DNA of 64,000 bases from Hoeflea sp. 108 (GCF_000372965.1 NZ_KB890024.1:558001-622000); one strand, 5' to 3'. Positions 8,063 through 17,913 are shown, counted from the stretch's first letter. Notes: a model not told the origin generated them from the letters alone. Made by a program: numbers and translations.

Positions 8063-10510
8063 TCAGACGTCCAGGTTCGCCACGCTCAGCGCATTTTCCT
8101 GGATGAAGTCGCGTCGCGGCTCGACCTCGTCGCCCATCAGGCGGGCAAACAGCGAGTCGGCGTCAGTCGCGTCGGTCACCTGTACCTTCAGCAGCGAGCG
8201 CACGTTCGGGTCGAGCGTGGTTTCCCACAACTGCTCGGCGTTCATCTCGCCCAGACCCTTGTAGCGCTGCATGGTCAGGCCCTTGCGGCCTGAAGCAAAC
8301 ACTGCGTTCAAGAGCGCCAGCGGCCCTGCCAGGGTCTCCGAATTTTCCTTGCGGCGCAGCAAGGGCGGCTGGGCGTAGAGTTCGGTGAGACGGCCGGCAA
8401 ACCGGTCGAGCGCGCGTGCGTCGGCCGAGTTGATCAGCGCCATGTCGAGATGGACGCTTTCCTTGACGCTGCGCAGCGTGCGTTCGAACACATAGCCGCC
8501 GGAACCGTCATTGTCGGTCGAGATATGGCCGGTCCAGCCGCGCTCGATGTCCTCGGAGATCAGGTCGAGGCGCTGGGCGATCGTTTCGGCCATCGCCTTG
8601 GCGCGGCCGAGGTCGCTGAAGATGTCGGGGTTGAGCGCGCCGGCGATTGCCGCCTGCTCGACCACCGGGCGCGAATAGCGCGTGTGCAGACCGTCGATCA
8701 GCGTGCGCACGCCGAGCGCGTCGGTCACCGCCGCCCGAAGATCCTGGCCGCTGCGCACTTCGCCGGAGGCAAGCGTCAGCGTGGCTTCGTCTAGGCCGAC
8801 ATCGACCAGATAGTCCTCGAACGCGGTCTCGTCCTTGAGGTATTGCGAGCTCTTTCCGCGCGTCACTTTGTAGAGCGGCGGCTGGGCGATATAGAGGTGC
8901 CCGCGCTCGATCAGCTCCGGCATCTGGCGGAAGAAGAACGTCAACAGCAGGGTGCGGATGTGGGCGCCGTCGACGTCGGCGTCGGTCATGATGATGATCT
9001 TGTGATAGCGCAGCTTGTCGGCGTTGAACTCGTCCTTGCCGATCGACGTGCCTAGCGCCGTGATCAGCGTGCCGATCATGTCGGACGACAGCATGCGGTC
9101 GAAGCGGGCGCGCTCGACGTTCAGGATCTTGCCGCGCAAGGGCAGGATCGCCTGGTTCTGGCGCGAGCGCCCGCTCTTGGCCGAGCCGCCGGCGGAGTCA
9201 CCCTCGACGATGAAGATTTCGGACTTGGCCGGGTCGCGTTCCTGGCAGTCGGCAAGCTTGCCGGGCAGGGAGGTGATGTCGAGCACACCCTTGCGGCGGG
9301 TGAGTTCGCGTGCCTTGCGTGCCGCCTCGCGCGCGGCTGCGGCTTCCACTACCTTGGCGATCAGCGTCTTGGCTTCCGCCGGATGTTCTTCGAGCCAGGT
9401 GCCGAGCGCCTCGTTGACCAGGCTCTCCACCACCGGGCGGACTTCCGAGGACACCAGCTTGTCCTTGGTCTGCGACGAGAATTTCGGATCGGGAACCTTG
9501 ACCGAGAGCACCGCCGTCAGGCCCTCGCGGGTGTCGTCGGCGATGATCGAAACCTTCTCCTTCTTGGAGGTGCCGGAGGTTTCGGCATAGCCCGTCACCT
9601 GGCGCGTCAGCGCGCCGCGGAAGCCGGCGAGATGGGTACCGCCGTCGCGCTGGGGGATGTTGTTGGTGAAGGCCAGCACGTTCTCGTGGTAGCTTTCGTT
9701 CCACCACATCGCCACTTCGACCGTGATGCCGTCGCGCTCCGCCTTGATGGCAATTGGCTTGTCGATCAGCGGCTTCTTGGCGCGGTCGAGATATTTCACG
9801 AATTCGATCAGGCCGCCGTCATAAAGCAGCTCCTGCACCTTCACGTCGGCATGGCGCTTGTCGGACAAAACGATGCGCACGCCCGAGTTCAGGAAGGCCA
9901 GCTCGCGCAGGCGGTGTTCCAGCGTGCCGTAGTCGAAATCCACCATGGTGAAGGTCTCGGACGACGGCAGGAAGGTCACTTCCGTGCCGGTCTCGTCGCC
10001 GGCCTCGCCGACCACCTTCAGCGGCGCGACCGCATTGCCGTGGTTGAAGGTCATCTCGTGGATCTCGCCCTTGCGGCGAATCCTGAGCTTCAGCCACACG
10101 GACAGCGCGTTGACGACGGACACGCCGACGCCGTGCAGACCGCCCGAAACCTTGTAGGAGTTCTGGTCGAACTTACCGCCGGCATGCAGCTGCGTCATGA
10201 TCACCTCGGCGGCGGAAACGCCTTCCGAGGGGTGGATGTCGGTCGGAATGCCGCGGCCGTTGTCGGTCACGGTCACCGAGCCATCCGGATTGAGCGACAC
10301 CGTCACCAGCGTGGCGTGGCCGGCCAGCGCCTCGTCGATGGCGTTGTCGACGACCTCATAGACCATGTGGTGCAGGCCCGAGCCGTCGTCGGTGTCGCCG
10401 ATATACATGCCAGGACGCTTGCGGACGGCATCCAAGCCCTTCAAAACCTTGATGGAATCTGCGCCGTATTCGGCCTCGGCGCCGGGAAGGTTCTCGGACT
10501 GGTCGCTCAT
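8063..10510 (-). CDS. gyrB: DNA gyrase subunit B
   Basis: GyrB is the ATPase subunit of DNA gyrase (A2B2), which introduces negative supercoils. The 815-residue protein shows the GHKL ATPase site (MVYEVVDNAIDEALAG, near residues 47-62), GGLHGVGVSVVNALS, the TOPRIM motif EGDSAGGSAKSGR, PLRGKILNVE, and the C-terminal QRYKGLGEMNAEQLWETT. The start at MSDQSEN was chosen because the ATG at 10510 begins the conserved N-terminus; the 13 further codons upstream have no family support. It is a single gene, not in an operon with recF here. Confidence 0.98.
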   Translation of the reverse strand: MSDQSENLPGAEAEYGADSIKVLKGLDAVRKRPGMYIGDTDDGSGLHHMVYEVVDNAIDEALAGHATLVTVSLNPDGSVTVTDNGRGIPTDIHPSEGVSAAEVIMTQLHAGGKFDQNSYKVSGGLHGVGVSVVNALSVWLKLRIRRKGEIHEMTFNHGNAVAPLKVVGEAGDETGTEVTFLPSSETFTMVDFDYGTLEHRLRELAFLNSGVRIVLSDKRHADVKVQELLYDGGLIEFVKYLDRAKKPLIDKPIAIKAERDGITVEVAMWWNESYHENVLAFTNNIPQRDGGTHLAGFRGALTRQVTGYAETSGTSKKEKVSIIADDTREGLTAVLSVKVPDPKFSSQTKDKLVSSEVRPVVESLVNEALGTWLEEHPAEAKTLIAKVVEAAAAREAARKARELTRRKGVLDITSLPGKLADCQERDPAKSEIFIVEGDSAGGSAKSGRSRQNQAILPLRGKILNVERARFDRMLSSDMIGTLITALGTSIGKDEFNADKLRYHKIIIMTDADVDGAHIRTLLLTFFFRQMPELIERGHLYIAQPPLYKVTRGKSSQYLKDETAFEDYLVDVGLDEATLTLASGEVRSGQDLRAAVTDALGVRTLIDGLHTRYSRPVVEQAAIAGALNPDIFSDLGRAKAMAETIAQRLDLISEDIERGWTGHISTDNDGSGGYVFERTLRSVKESVHLDMALINSADARALDRFAGRLTELYAQPPLLRRKENSETLAGPLALLNAVFASGRKGLTMQRYKGLGEMNAEQLWETTLDPNVRSLLKVQVTDATDADSLFARLMGDEVEPRRDFIQENALSVANLDV

Positions 10511-10747
10511 GAAAATCTTTCGTCTGACTGCCGCAGGAGGACGCGGCAAAATCGGCCCCGAATCGCACGCCCGTTGGTCCCCAAGATATAGGGGTTAAGT
10601 GTGGTTTTTCCAAGTTTTACCGGGCTTTTGGGCGGGGATAATGGGCTCCCTGCGGGCCAGTCGCGATCACCGTGCGGGCAATGATTGCGGGCCGTGAAAA
10701 CGATGCCGTCACCGACACGGCAGGCAAGGTCTTCCGGGTGGCCGGTT

Positions 10748-10774
10748 GCCGCCCCGATGATGCACCGGGGCGGC
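10748..10774 (-). other. Hairpin after the flavin reductase gene
   Basis: Perfect 9-base stem GCCGCCCCG / CGGGGCGGC with a 9-base loop, 9 bases downstream of the stop of the 10784-11353 gene. No T-run follows on the minus strand, so it may be a Rho-type or RNA-stabilising structure and not a classical terminator. The rest of 10511-10783, upstream of gyrB, shows no gene. Confidence 0.4.
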
Positions 10775-10783
10775 AAGGGCGTA

Positions 10784-11353
10784 TCAGGCGGCGCGCAGCG
10801 GCTTCAGCGCTTCGCTCCAGCGGTGCAGCTCGTCCAGCATCGTCCTGGCGCTGTCCTTGACCAGGTCGTTGGCCTTGAATTCGCCGCCCTCGTCGAGGTG
10901 CTGGGCAAAGGCCGGGATCGCGATCGCCTCGGGGATCGGCATGATCTTCAGCGTCGTCAAAAGCATCTTTTCCGACTGCACGGCACGCAGGCCGGCCGAG
11001 ACGCCGCCATAGCTCAGGAAGCCGGCCGGCTTGTAGTTCCACTCGCGCGCCAGGTAGTTGACGGCGTTCACCAGTGCGGGCGCCGCGAAGAAATTGTACT
11101 CCGGCGTCACGAACACGAAGGCGTCGCCGGCCTTGATCGCCTCGGACCACTTCTTGGTGTGTTCGTTCTCGTACTGGCCGAGACGCGGATGCTTGGGTTC
11201 GTCGAAGATCGGCAGGCCGAATGCCTCGATGTCGGTGATGACGGGTTCGAATTTGCCGTGTTCACATGCATAGGCTTCGAGCCAACGGGCGAAAACGGGT
11301 CCGACGCGGCCGGGGCGGGTGCTGGCCACGACGATGTTGAGCTGGTGTTTCAA
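10784..11353 (-). CDS. NADPH-dependent FMN reductase family protein
   Basis: A 189-residue flavodoxin-like oxidoreductase. The N-terminal ASTRPGRVGP (residues 10-19) is the phosphate-binding loop for FMN, and TPEYNFFAAPALVNAVNYL (near 83-101) is the second family signature. SYGGVSAGLRAVQ matches the later flavin contact. Such proteins reduce FMN, quinones or azo compounds with NAD(P)H in the cytosol; the substrate here cannot be read from sequence. The LysR gene upstream on the same strand (107 bases away) may regulate it. Confidence 0.88.
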   Translation of the reverse strand: MKHQLNIVVASTRPGRVGPVFARWLEAYACEHGKFEPVITDIEAFGLPIFDEPKHPRLGQYENEHTKKWSEAIKAGDAFVFVTPEYNFFAAPALVNAVNYLAREWNYKPAGFLSYGGVSAGLRAVQSEKMLLTTLKIMPIPEAIAIPAFAQHLDEGGEFKANDLVKDSARTMLDELHRWSEALKPLRAA

Positions 11354-11460
11354 GATTTCAGTCCTTGGGCAGTTCGGGGGGGGGCGGTATCAAAAGGTGA
11401 CTGGCGGGACATAGTCGCCCAAACCCTCCAGTGGCAAGGAGGCACCTGGAGGTAACCGCA

Positions 11461-12366
11461 TCACATCTTGGTAATCGCCCTGCTGATCAGCGCCTGCTTG
11501 GCGGTGATCTCGGCCACCAGCAAATCCGCCACCGACCGGATCAGCGGGTCGTTGCGCCGGCTTTCGTGCCAGCACATCCAGAACGGGCTCGGAAAGCTGC
11601 CGAGCGCTTCGCAGCGCACGAGAAGGGTCGAACCATGCACCGCCACCGCCGGCAGCGCGGCGAGCCCGAGACCGGCCTCGGCAGCGGCCAAAAGCCCGGG
11701 CAGCGAGTTGGACCGCAGCGCGATCCGTACCGGGTCGGCTTGCCTTTCCAGCAGCGCTACAGGTCCCGCGACAGCGATGGCGCCTTCGCCGGCAACGACG
11801 GGAAAGCGGGCGATGTCGGCCTCGTTCTCTGGCATCCCTGAGGTCTCGGCCAGCGATCTCGCCATGTAGATCGCCCACACGGAGTCCGGCAGCCTGCGCC
11901 TGACGATGTCGTCGCGCTCGTCGGCGCCGCCGGCGCGAAGCGCGATGTCGGCTTCGCCCTTGCCGAGGTCGAGCCTTTTGTCGGTGGCGATGATCTCGGT
12001 AGCGATTTCAGGATAGGTCGCGCGCAGCCGCGAAATCGCCGGCGCCAGCAACAGGCGCGCGGTCAGCTCCGTACCGGTGATCCTGACCTTGCCCGACAGC
12101 GTGCGCTTGCGTGCTTCTACCCTCTCTTCCAGCCTTGCCGCGGCCTCCTCCGTGGCGCGGGCGAGGTCGAGCACGGCGCGCCCTTCGCCGGTCACGCTGT
12201 AGCCCGACTGCCTGCGATGGAATAGCCCGATGCCGAGCGCGTCCTCAAGCGCCTTGATGCGCCTGGCGACCGTGGTCTGGTTGACGCCGAGCGCGCCGGC
12301 AGCCTTCAGCGTCGAGCCGTGGCGGGCAGTGGCGATCAGGTAGCGCAGGTCGTTCCAGTCGAACAT
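11461..12366 (-). CDS. LysR-family transcriptional regulator
   Basis: A 301-residue LysR-type regulator. Residues 4-62 form the winged HTH (RYLIATARHGSTLKAAGALG, then VNQTTVARRIKALE), followed by a LysR-substrate effector-binding domain. LysR proteins usually repress their own gene and control a neighbour in response to a small effector. The neighbours are the divergent SnoaL-like gene (12507) and the flavin reductase downstream. A perfect inverted repeat 7 bases upstream of its ATG is a candidate autoregulatory site. The effector is unknown. Confidence 0.92.
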   Translation of the reverse strand: MFDWNDLRYLIATARHGSTLKAAGALGVNQTTVARRIKALEDALGIGLFHRRQSGYSVTGEGRAVLDLARATEEAAARLEERVEARKRTLSGKVRITGTELTARLLLAPAISRLRATYPEIATEIIATDKRLDLGKGEADIALRAGGADERDDIVRRRLPDSVWAIYMARSLAETSGMPENEADIARFPVVAGEGAIAVAGPVALLERQADPVRIALRSNSLPGLLAAAEAGLGLAALPAVAVHGSTLLVRCEALGSFPSPFWMCWHESRRNDPLIRSVADLLVAEITAKQALISRAITKM

Positions 12367-12372
12367 CGCCTA

Positions 12373-12390
12373 TTCTGCACTTATGCAGAA
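12373..12390. promoter_or_regulatory. Candidate LysR binding palindrome
   Basis: TTCTGCA-N4-TGCAGAA, a perfect 7-base inverted repeat that also fits the T-N11-A pattern of LysR boxes. It lies 7 bases before the lysR start and in the intergenic region shared with the divergent 12507 gene. Confidence 0.6.
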
Positions 12391-12506
12391 CCGTTCGGCA
12401 AGGGGCGCAGTTACCTGACCATCGGCCGTCGCGGTAAACCGGCGCCGAACCGCAGAGAAACTCAACCGCCATGCCGTCACGCCATGCTTGCCCTGGAGAC
12501 CGTCAC

Positions 12507-12911
12507 ATGCTGAACCCCACACCCGCCAAGGCTGTCGTGCGCGCTTATGTCGAGGCGATGAACTCAGGCGATTTCGCGTCCTTGACCTCGTTGTTCGCGC
12601 CCGAGGCCGTCATCCATGGGGTGCTTGGCCATGGTTCGCTCGAGGTCGCCCTGCCCATCTGGCGCGAGCTGCACGAGTGCCTGGCCATGCGCCTCGAGAT
12701 CACCGACATGGCCGAGGAGGGCGAAAGCGTCGTCGTCCGCTTCCGCGAGACCGGCAAGTCGATCGCGCCGTTCCGCGGCATGCCGGCCACCGGCAAGAGC
12801 TTCGAGGTGACAGCCATCGAATGGTTCACTGTCGTCGATGGCCGCATCGTCGAGCGCTGGGGCGTGCGCGACAGTAGCGTCCAGGCCCGCCAGCTCGGCT
12901 GGAGCGCCTGA
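12507..12911 (+). CDS. SnoaL-like / ester cyclase-type protein
   Basis: A 134-residue protein of the NTF2-like, SnoaL (polyketide cyclase) superfamily. The pattern VVRAYVEAMNSGDFASLTSLFAPEAVIHG near the N-terminus and the final AIEWFTVVDGRIVERWGVRD are typical. Family members include cyclases, isomerases and many proteins of unknown activity. The ATG at 12507 was chosen because GGAGA lies 7 bases upstream; an upstream in-frame ATG at 12471 has no ribosome site. It is divergent from the LysR gene and 67 bases ahead of the P450 gene, so the two may be co-transcribed. Confidence 0.85.
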   Translation: MLNPTPAKAVVRAYVEAMNSGDFASLTSLFAPEAVIHGVLGHGSLEVALPIWRELHECLAMRLEITDMAEEGESVVVRFRETGKSIAPFRGMPATGKSFEVTAIEWFTVVDGRIVERWGVRDSSVQARQLGWSA

Positions 12912-12978
12912 GGTTAATCCATCCGTCGCATGGACGGCTGCTTCCCCCGCACCTACATTGCACAGGGAGGCAGAATTG

Positions 12979-14349
12979 ATGGACAGCAGGCCCGAACCCT
13001 TCATACCGCCGGCGCCGACGCCGCGCACCTCGCCGCCGTCGACGCTGGAGATGATGCGGATCGTTTACCGCAACCCGCTCGAATTGTGGGGCGAACCGTC
13101 CTACAACGAGCCGTGGATTTCGGTGAACGGCATCGGCGGCCCGCTGGTCATCGCCAACGATCCTGGCCTTATCCGCCACGTGCTGGTCGACAACGCCAAG
13201 AACTACAAAATGGCGACCGTCCGCCAGATGATCCTCAGGCCGATCTTGCGCGACGGGCTTTTGACCGCCGAGGGCGATGTCTGGAAGCGCTCGCGCAAGG
13301 CCATGGCGCCGGTCTTCACGCCGCGCCACATCTTCGGCTTCGCCCGGCCGATGCTTTCCCGCACGCTCGATTTCGTCAAGCGCTACGACGATGCCGCAGG
13401 CGCTGTCGACGTCGCCCACGACATGACCATGCTGACCTACGAGATCCTGGCCGAGACACTGTTTTCGGGTGAGATCGCCGGCGAGGCCGGCAGCTTCGCC
13501 CACGAGATCGACCGGCTGTTCGAGACCATGGGACGCGTCGATCCGCTCGACCTCTTGCGCGCGCCCGAATGGCTGCCGCGCATCACCCGCCTCCGTGGTC
13601 GCAAGACCATGGCCTATTTCCGCAAGATCGTCACCGACACCGTGGCGATGCGCAGCGAAAAGCTGGCCCGCGATCCCGACGGTGCGCCGGAGGACTTCCT
13701 GACGCTGCTGCTGCGCGCCGAAGGCCCCGATGGCTTGTCACGCCAGGAGATCGAGGACAACATCATCACCTTCATCGGCGCCGGCCACGAAACCACGGCA
13801 CGAGCGCTCGGCTGGACCATCTATTGCCTGGCGGAGGCCACCTGGGAGCGCGACCGCGTCGAGCGCGAGATCGACGCGGTGCTGAGGCGCGAACCCGATC
13901 CTGTCAAATGGCTCGACGCCATGCCCTATACCCGCGCTGTCTTCGAGGAGGCGCTCAGGCTCTATCCGCCGGCGCCGTCGATCAACCGCGAACCCATCGC
14001 CGATGACGAGTACAAGGGGCTGAAAATTCCCCGCAAGGCCCAGGTGCTGGTCATGCCCTGGACGGTGCATCGCCACCGCAAGCTGTGGGACAAGCCCGAA
14101 GCCTTTTTGCCCGAGCGCTTCCATCCCGAAAACCGCGACAGGATCGACCGCTACCAGTATCTGCCCTTCGGCGCCGGCCCGCGTGTCTGCATCGGCATGA
14201 GCTTTGCCATGCAGGAGGCAATCATCGCGCTCGCCGTCCTGCTCTCCCGCTTCCGCTTCGACACCGTCGCTGAGACAAGGCCATGGCCAGTGCAGAAACT
14301 CACCACCCAGCCGCAAGGCGGCTTGCCGATGCGAGTGACACGGCGCTGA
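12979..14349 (+). CDS. Cytochrome P450
   Basis: A 456-residue P450 monooxygenase. The I-helix oxygen-binding motif is GAGHETTAR, the ExxR motif lies in EEALRLYPPAP, and the heme loop FGAGPRVCIGMSFA carries the thiolate cysteine at residue 404. It has no membrane anchor, so it is probably soluble and needs separate ferredoxin/reductase partners, none of which is adjacent. The start ATG has AGGGAGG 8 bases upstream; an open frame further upstream overlaps the preceding gene and is rejected. The general architecture resembles CYP102/CYP4-like class sequences in rhizobia; the substrate is unknown. Confidence 0.95.
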   Translation: MDSRPEPFIPPAPTPRTSPPSTLEMMRIVYRNPLELWGEPSYNEPWISVNGIGGPLVIANDPGLIRHVLVDNAKNYKMATVRQMILRPILRDGLLTAEGDVWKRSRKAMAPVFTPRHIFGFARPMLSRTLDFVKRYDDAAGAVDVAHDMTMLTYEILAETLFSGEIAGEAGSFAHEIDRLFETMGRVDPLDLLRAPEWLPRITRLRGRKTMAYFRKIVTDTVAMRSEKLARDPDGAPEDFLTLLLRAEGPDGLSRQEIEDNIITFIGAGHETTARALGWTIYCLAEATWERDRVEREIDAVLRREPDPVKWLDAMPYTRAVFEEALRLYPPAPSINREPIADDEYKGLKIPRKAQVLVMPWTVHRHRKLWDKPEAFLPERFHPENRDRIDRYQYLPFGAGPRVCIGMSFAMQEAIIALAVLLSRFRFDTVAETRPWPVQKLTTQPQGGLPMRVTRR

Positions 14350-14358
14350 CGCTGCGTC

Positions 14359-14383
14359 CTCCCCCAAGCGAGGACTGGGGGAG
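14359..14383. repeat. Hairpin downstream of the P450 gene
   Basis: Eight-base stem CTCCCCCA / TGGGGGAG, followed by a second G/C-rich run up to 14410. It resembles the palindromic intergenic repeats at 36757 and 50609 and may act in transcript ending. No T-tract is present. Confidence 0.4.
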
Positions 14384-14443
14384 ACCGTTGGCCCGCCCCC
14401 GAAGGGAGGGGCAGCGCCGCCTCTAACGGACTTGGAGATGTCG

Positions 14444-14725
14444 ATGCCAGACCAGAAAGCCGTCCTCGTCCGCATCACCGGCCGCGTCCAGGGCGTCAGC
14501 TTCCGCATCTGGACCAAGCGTCAAGCTGAAAGGCTCGGCCTCAACGGTTGGGTCCGCAACGAGCGCGACGGCTCCGTCAGCGCCCTGATTTCGGGGGCCG
14601 ACGACGCCGTGGCCTCGATGCTCGATGCATTATGGCAGGGGCCGCGCGGCGCCAATGTCCGCAGCGTCGTGCCGGAAACGGCCGATCCGACAGACGCGCC
14701 TTCAGGCTTCGACATCACAGGCTGA
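14444..14725 (+). CDS. Acylphosphatase
   Basis: A 93-residue acylphosphatase, which hydrolyses carboxyl-phosphate bonds such as acetyl phosphate or 1,3-bisphosphoglycerate. The signature GRVQGVSFRIWTKRQAERLGLNGWVRN contains the catalytic arginine (in SFR) and asparagine (in WVRN), and SGADDAVASMLDALWQGP is the following helix. The start at 14444 has GGAG 6 bases upstream; ATG 14438 and TTG 14432 are alternatives that add 2 or 4 residues. The length is normal for the family. Confidence 0.92.
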   Translation: MPDQKAVLVRITGRVQGVSFRIWTKRQAERLGLNGWVRNERDGSVSALISGADDAVASMLDALWQGPRGANVRSVVPETADPTDAPSGFDITG

Positions 14726-14742
14726 GGCAGGTCGGAGGCGCC

Positions 14743-14973
14743 TTAAGGCTTCACGAACGGCTCGACAGTGCCCTTGAGCTTGATGGTGACCGGGTCGCCG
14801 TAACGATCCTTGGACTTGCCTGCCGGCACGCGGATCCAGCCTTCGCTGACGCAATACTCGCTGACATCCTCGCGCTCTTTGCCGTTGAACATGATGCCGA
14901 CACCTGCCTGCAGCGCTTCGCCGTCGAAGAAGGGGCTGCGCGGGTCGATGCTCAGTCGGTCGGGAAGGGTCAT
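14743..14973 (-). CDS. DUF3297 family protein
   Basis: A 76-residue protein matching DUF3297, with the family pattern DRLSIDPRSPFFDGEALQAG, GIMFNGKEREDVSEYCVSEGWIRV and the C-terminal GDPVTIKLKG. Function is not known; it is small, soluble and widespread in proteobacteria. It is convergent with acylphosphatase (17 bases between stops) and separate from yraN upstream. Confidence 0.85.
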   Translation of the reverse strand: MTLPDRLSIDPRSPFFDGEALQAGVGIMFNGKEREDVSEYCVSEGWIRVPAGKSKDRYGDPVTIKLKGTVEPFVKP

Positions 14974-14993
14974 TGCTCACTCCGGGAATTCAG

Positions 14994-15009
14994 GCGCCCT
15001 GCAGGGCGC
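14994..15009. other. 16-bp perfect palindrome upstream of the DUF3297 gene
   Basis: GCGCCCTGCAGGGCGC, self-complementary, 21 bases before the DUF3297 start. A second small hairpin (GCCCGC-N3-GCGGGC) follows at about 15019-15033. They could mark the end of the rsmI-yraN transcript or be a regulatory site; neither can be decided here. Confidence 0.35.
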
Positions 15010-15082
15010 AGTCAGCGTTGCCCGCATCGCGGGCTTTGCGAGGCCTGTTAAGGGCATTGGCGCCCAGCGTAAAGGGCCAGCC

Positions 15083-15446
15083 TCAATTCCGCCCCTGGAA
15101 CGCGTTCTCGACATGCACCGGCCAGCGCCTCGGCAACACCGCAACCATGTCGAAGCGCACCGAAAGCTTGCCATAGTCAGGCTGACGTGACAGCCACAGA
15201 TCGGCCGCGCCCTCGATGCGCCGTTCCGAACCGTAGGCTACCGCGTCCATCGCCTCCACAAGCGTTTTCCGCGCCTTCACTTCGACGATGAGCACCAGAT
15301 TGCCGCGCCGCGCGATCAGGTCGATCTCGCCGAGCCTGGTCTTGTAGCGCCGGGCAACGATCCGAAAACCCTTGAGCATCAGCGCGAGCGCGGCCAGCCA
15401 TTCGCCGCGGTGGCCGCGGCTTTGTGCCTTCTGCCGGGCGAGCCGG

Positions 15447-15454
<8 letters not shown>
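15083..15454 (-). CDS. YraN family protein (UPF0102)
   Basis: A 123-residue protein with the predicted restriction-endonuclease-like core of the UPF0102/YraN family: RGHRGEWLAALALMLKGFRIVARRYKT, GEIDLIARRGNLVLIVEVKAR (the EIDLI...VEVKAR motif carrying the putative nuclease residues), and the final FDMVAVLP. The biological role is unsettled. It overlaps the end of rsmI by 8 bases, the same pairing seen in many proteobacteria, so the two are translated from one transcript. Confidence 0.92.
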
Positions 15455-16346
<892 letters not shown>

Positions 16347-16560
16347 GCCGCCTCACTTTCAGCGCCTGTTTGGCACGACCGGTGCCTGGTTGCAAAACAT
16401 GTGATCGCCATTGCCTTGGCTTTGCCACAGTGCGGGACAGAAATCGCGGCGCGGATCAGAACCCCTGAGATTCGCGATCAACGGCAAAGTACGGGCCATG
16501 CCTCATCGCTTCGACGCCTTCATCTCCCGTCTCGACGCCGCCACCAAGGCAGCTCCGCCA

Positions 16561-16998
16561 TCACGCCTTGTAGGCGACCAGCACCGCTCCCGCCGCGATC
16601 AGCGCGACGCCGAGCCAGTTCGCCGGGCCAAGTCGCTCGCCCAGAAAGATGGCGCCAAACACCGCGACAAGAACGACGCTTAGCTTGTCGATCGGCGCCA
16701 CCTGCGCCGCATTGCCGATTTTCAGCGCGCGGAAATAGCACAGCCACGACGCACCGGTCGCCAGTCCCGACAGGATCAGGAAGGTGTAGGTCTTGGTCGA
16801 GATCGTGCCGAGCGCCTGTGCCTGGCCGGTGGCGGTCACGATGCCGGCCAGCACCAGCAAGATCACCACGGTGCGGATCAGCGTGGCGAAATCCGAGTTG
16901 ATGTTCTCGATGCCCACCTTGGCGAAGATCGCCGTCAGCGCCGCAAAGACGGCTGAAAGCACCGCCCAGAACTGCCAGGATTCGAATGCGGTGTTCAT
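16561..16998 (-). CDS. Small EamA/DMT-type membrane transporter
   Basis: A 145-residue protein with one EamA domain and about five membrane helices (FWAVLSAVFAALTAIFAKVG; TLIRTVVILLVLAG; TYTFLILSGLATGASWLCYFRAL; KLSVVLVAVFGAIFLGE; WLGVALIAAGAVLVAYKA). The RALKIGNAAQVAPIDKLS loop is typical of DMT carriers. Being a half-length protein it should act as a dimer, like SMR exporters; the substrate is unknown. The ATG at 16998 was chosen over a much longer frame that runs antisense into the GNAT gene. Confidence 0.8.
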   Translation of the reverse strand: MNTAFESWQFWAVLSAVFAALTAIFAKVGIENINSDFATLIRTVVILLVLAGIVTATGQAQALGTISTKTYTFLILSGLATGASWLCYFRALKIGNAAQVAPIDKLSVVLVAVFGAIFLGERLGPANWLGVALIAAGAVLVAYKA

Positions 16999-17097
16999 GT
17001 TGGCTCCGTGGATTTGAGCTATTGGCTGCTGGATAGTTGCTTGCCCGCCCCTTATCGGTCGCCAGATTTCTGAAATTCCAGCACGGCAGCAGGCGCG

Positions 17098-17580
17098 ATG
17101 GCGAACATCAAGGACAAGAATTATTCCATCTCCGACCTTCGCGACAGGCCCGAATTCGCCGAACCCGTCGCCGACCGCATCTGGAATGCGTGGTGGCGCG
17201 CGGATGGCCACGAACTCGACTTCATCCAGGGTCTCGTGAACGAGAATTTTGCCTCCACGGACCTGCCCATGGCGCTCGTCGCCCATGACGGCAGTACATT
17301 CTTCGGCACCGCCCACCTGATCGAAAACGACCTCGAATCCCGGCCGCAGTATTCACCCTGGGTTGCCGCTCTTTGGGTGGACGAGGTAGCGCGCAAGATG
17401 GGAGTGGGCACCGCGCTTGCGCTTGCCACGGCGCAAGCCGCCTTCACCGCCGGCCACGACACCGTCTACCTCTGTGCCAAGCCTCATCTTTCAGGCTACT
17501 ACGAAGCCATGGGCTGGCGACGCATCGAAGACGACGTCGAAGGTCTCAACGTCTTTGCGATGAAGCAGCAGGTGGTCTGA
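17098..17580 (+). CDS. GNAT family N-acetyltransferase
   Basis: A 160-residue acetyltransferase. The region SPWVAALWVDEVARKMGVGTALALATAQAAF (near residues 84-115) is motif A with the acetyl-CoA pyrophosphate loop (R-x-x-G-x-G/A shape in RKMGVGTAL), and YLCAKPHLSGYYEAMGWRRIED is motif B. The acceptor substrate cannot be predicted. It is divergent from the 16998 transporter gene and ends exactly where the convergent phosphatase gene ends, with no bases between the stops. Confidence 0.82.
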   Translation: MANIKDKNYSISDLRDRPEFAEPVADRIWNAWWRADGHELDFIQGLVNENFASTDLPMALVAHDGSTFFGTAHLIENDLESRPQYSPWVAALWVDEVARKMGVGTALALATAQAAFTAGHDTVYLCAKPHLSGYYEAMGWRRIEDDVEGLNVFAMKQQVV

Positions 17581-17901
17581 TCAGTGCAGGTGCTTTGAAA
17601 CCCGCTCTTCCAGCAGACCGACCAGCGCCGGTGCCATGAAGGCGTAGTCGTCGGGGATGTCCAGGCAGACGACACGCGCCTTAAGCGCCTTGCGGAACTT
17701 TTGCTGCAGCTTGGCGCGGTGGGCCTTTTCCATGACAAAGATGATATCGGCCCAGGCAACCAGCTCCGCAGTCAGCGGGTTCTCTGCGTCGTGGTTGGTG
17801 CCGGCTGACTCGACCTCGATGTCGCGGCGACCGGAAAATATCTGCTCGGCCGTCGGGCTGCGCAACTTGTTCTGGCTGCAGACGAAGAGAACGTTCTTCA
17901 C
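17581..17901 (-). CDS. Low-molecular-weight protein tyrosine phosphatase-like protein
   Basis: A 106-residue protein with the N-terminal CX5R loop CSQNKLRS (Cys8, Arg14) of low-molecular-weight phosphatases, followed by SPTAEQIFS and SAGTNHDAENPLT. It is shorter than classical enzymes (about 150 residues) and matches the short family often annotated as protein tyrosine phosphatase. The usual C-terminal DPD aspartate motif is replaced by LDIPDDYAFM, with the acid in IPDDY. Activity is probable but unproven. It lies 12 bases after hemW on the same strand direction. Confidence 0.75.
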   Translation of the reverse strand: MKNVLFVCSQNKLRSPTAEQIFSGRRDIEVESAGTNHDAENPLTAELVAWADIIFVMEKAHRAKLQQKFRKALKARVVCLDIPDDYAFMAPALVGLLEERVSKHLH

Positions 17902-17913
17902 TGCAGCCTGCGC

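Noticed and set aside
14995..15050. Hairpins near 15000 as an intrinsic terminator for rsmI-yraN
   Set aside because: Symmetric stems are present but no T-run follows on the minus strand, so a terminator call is not supported.
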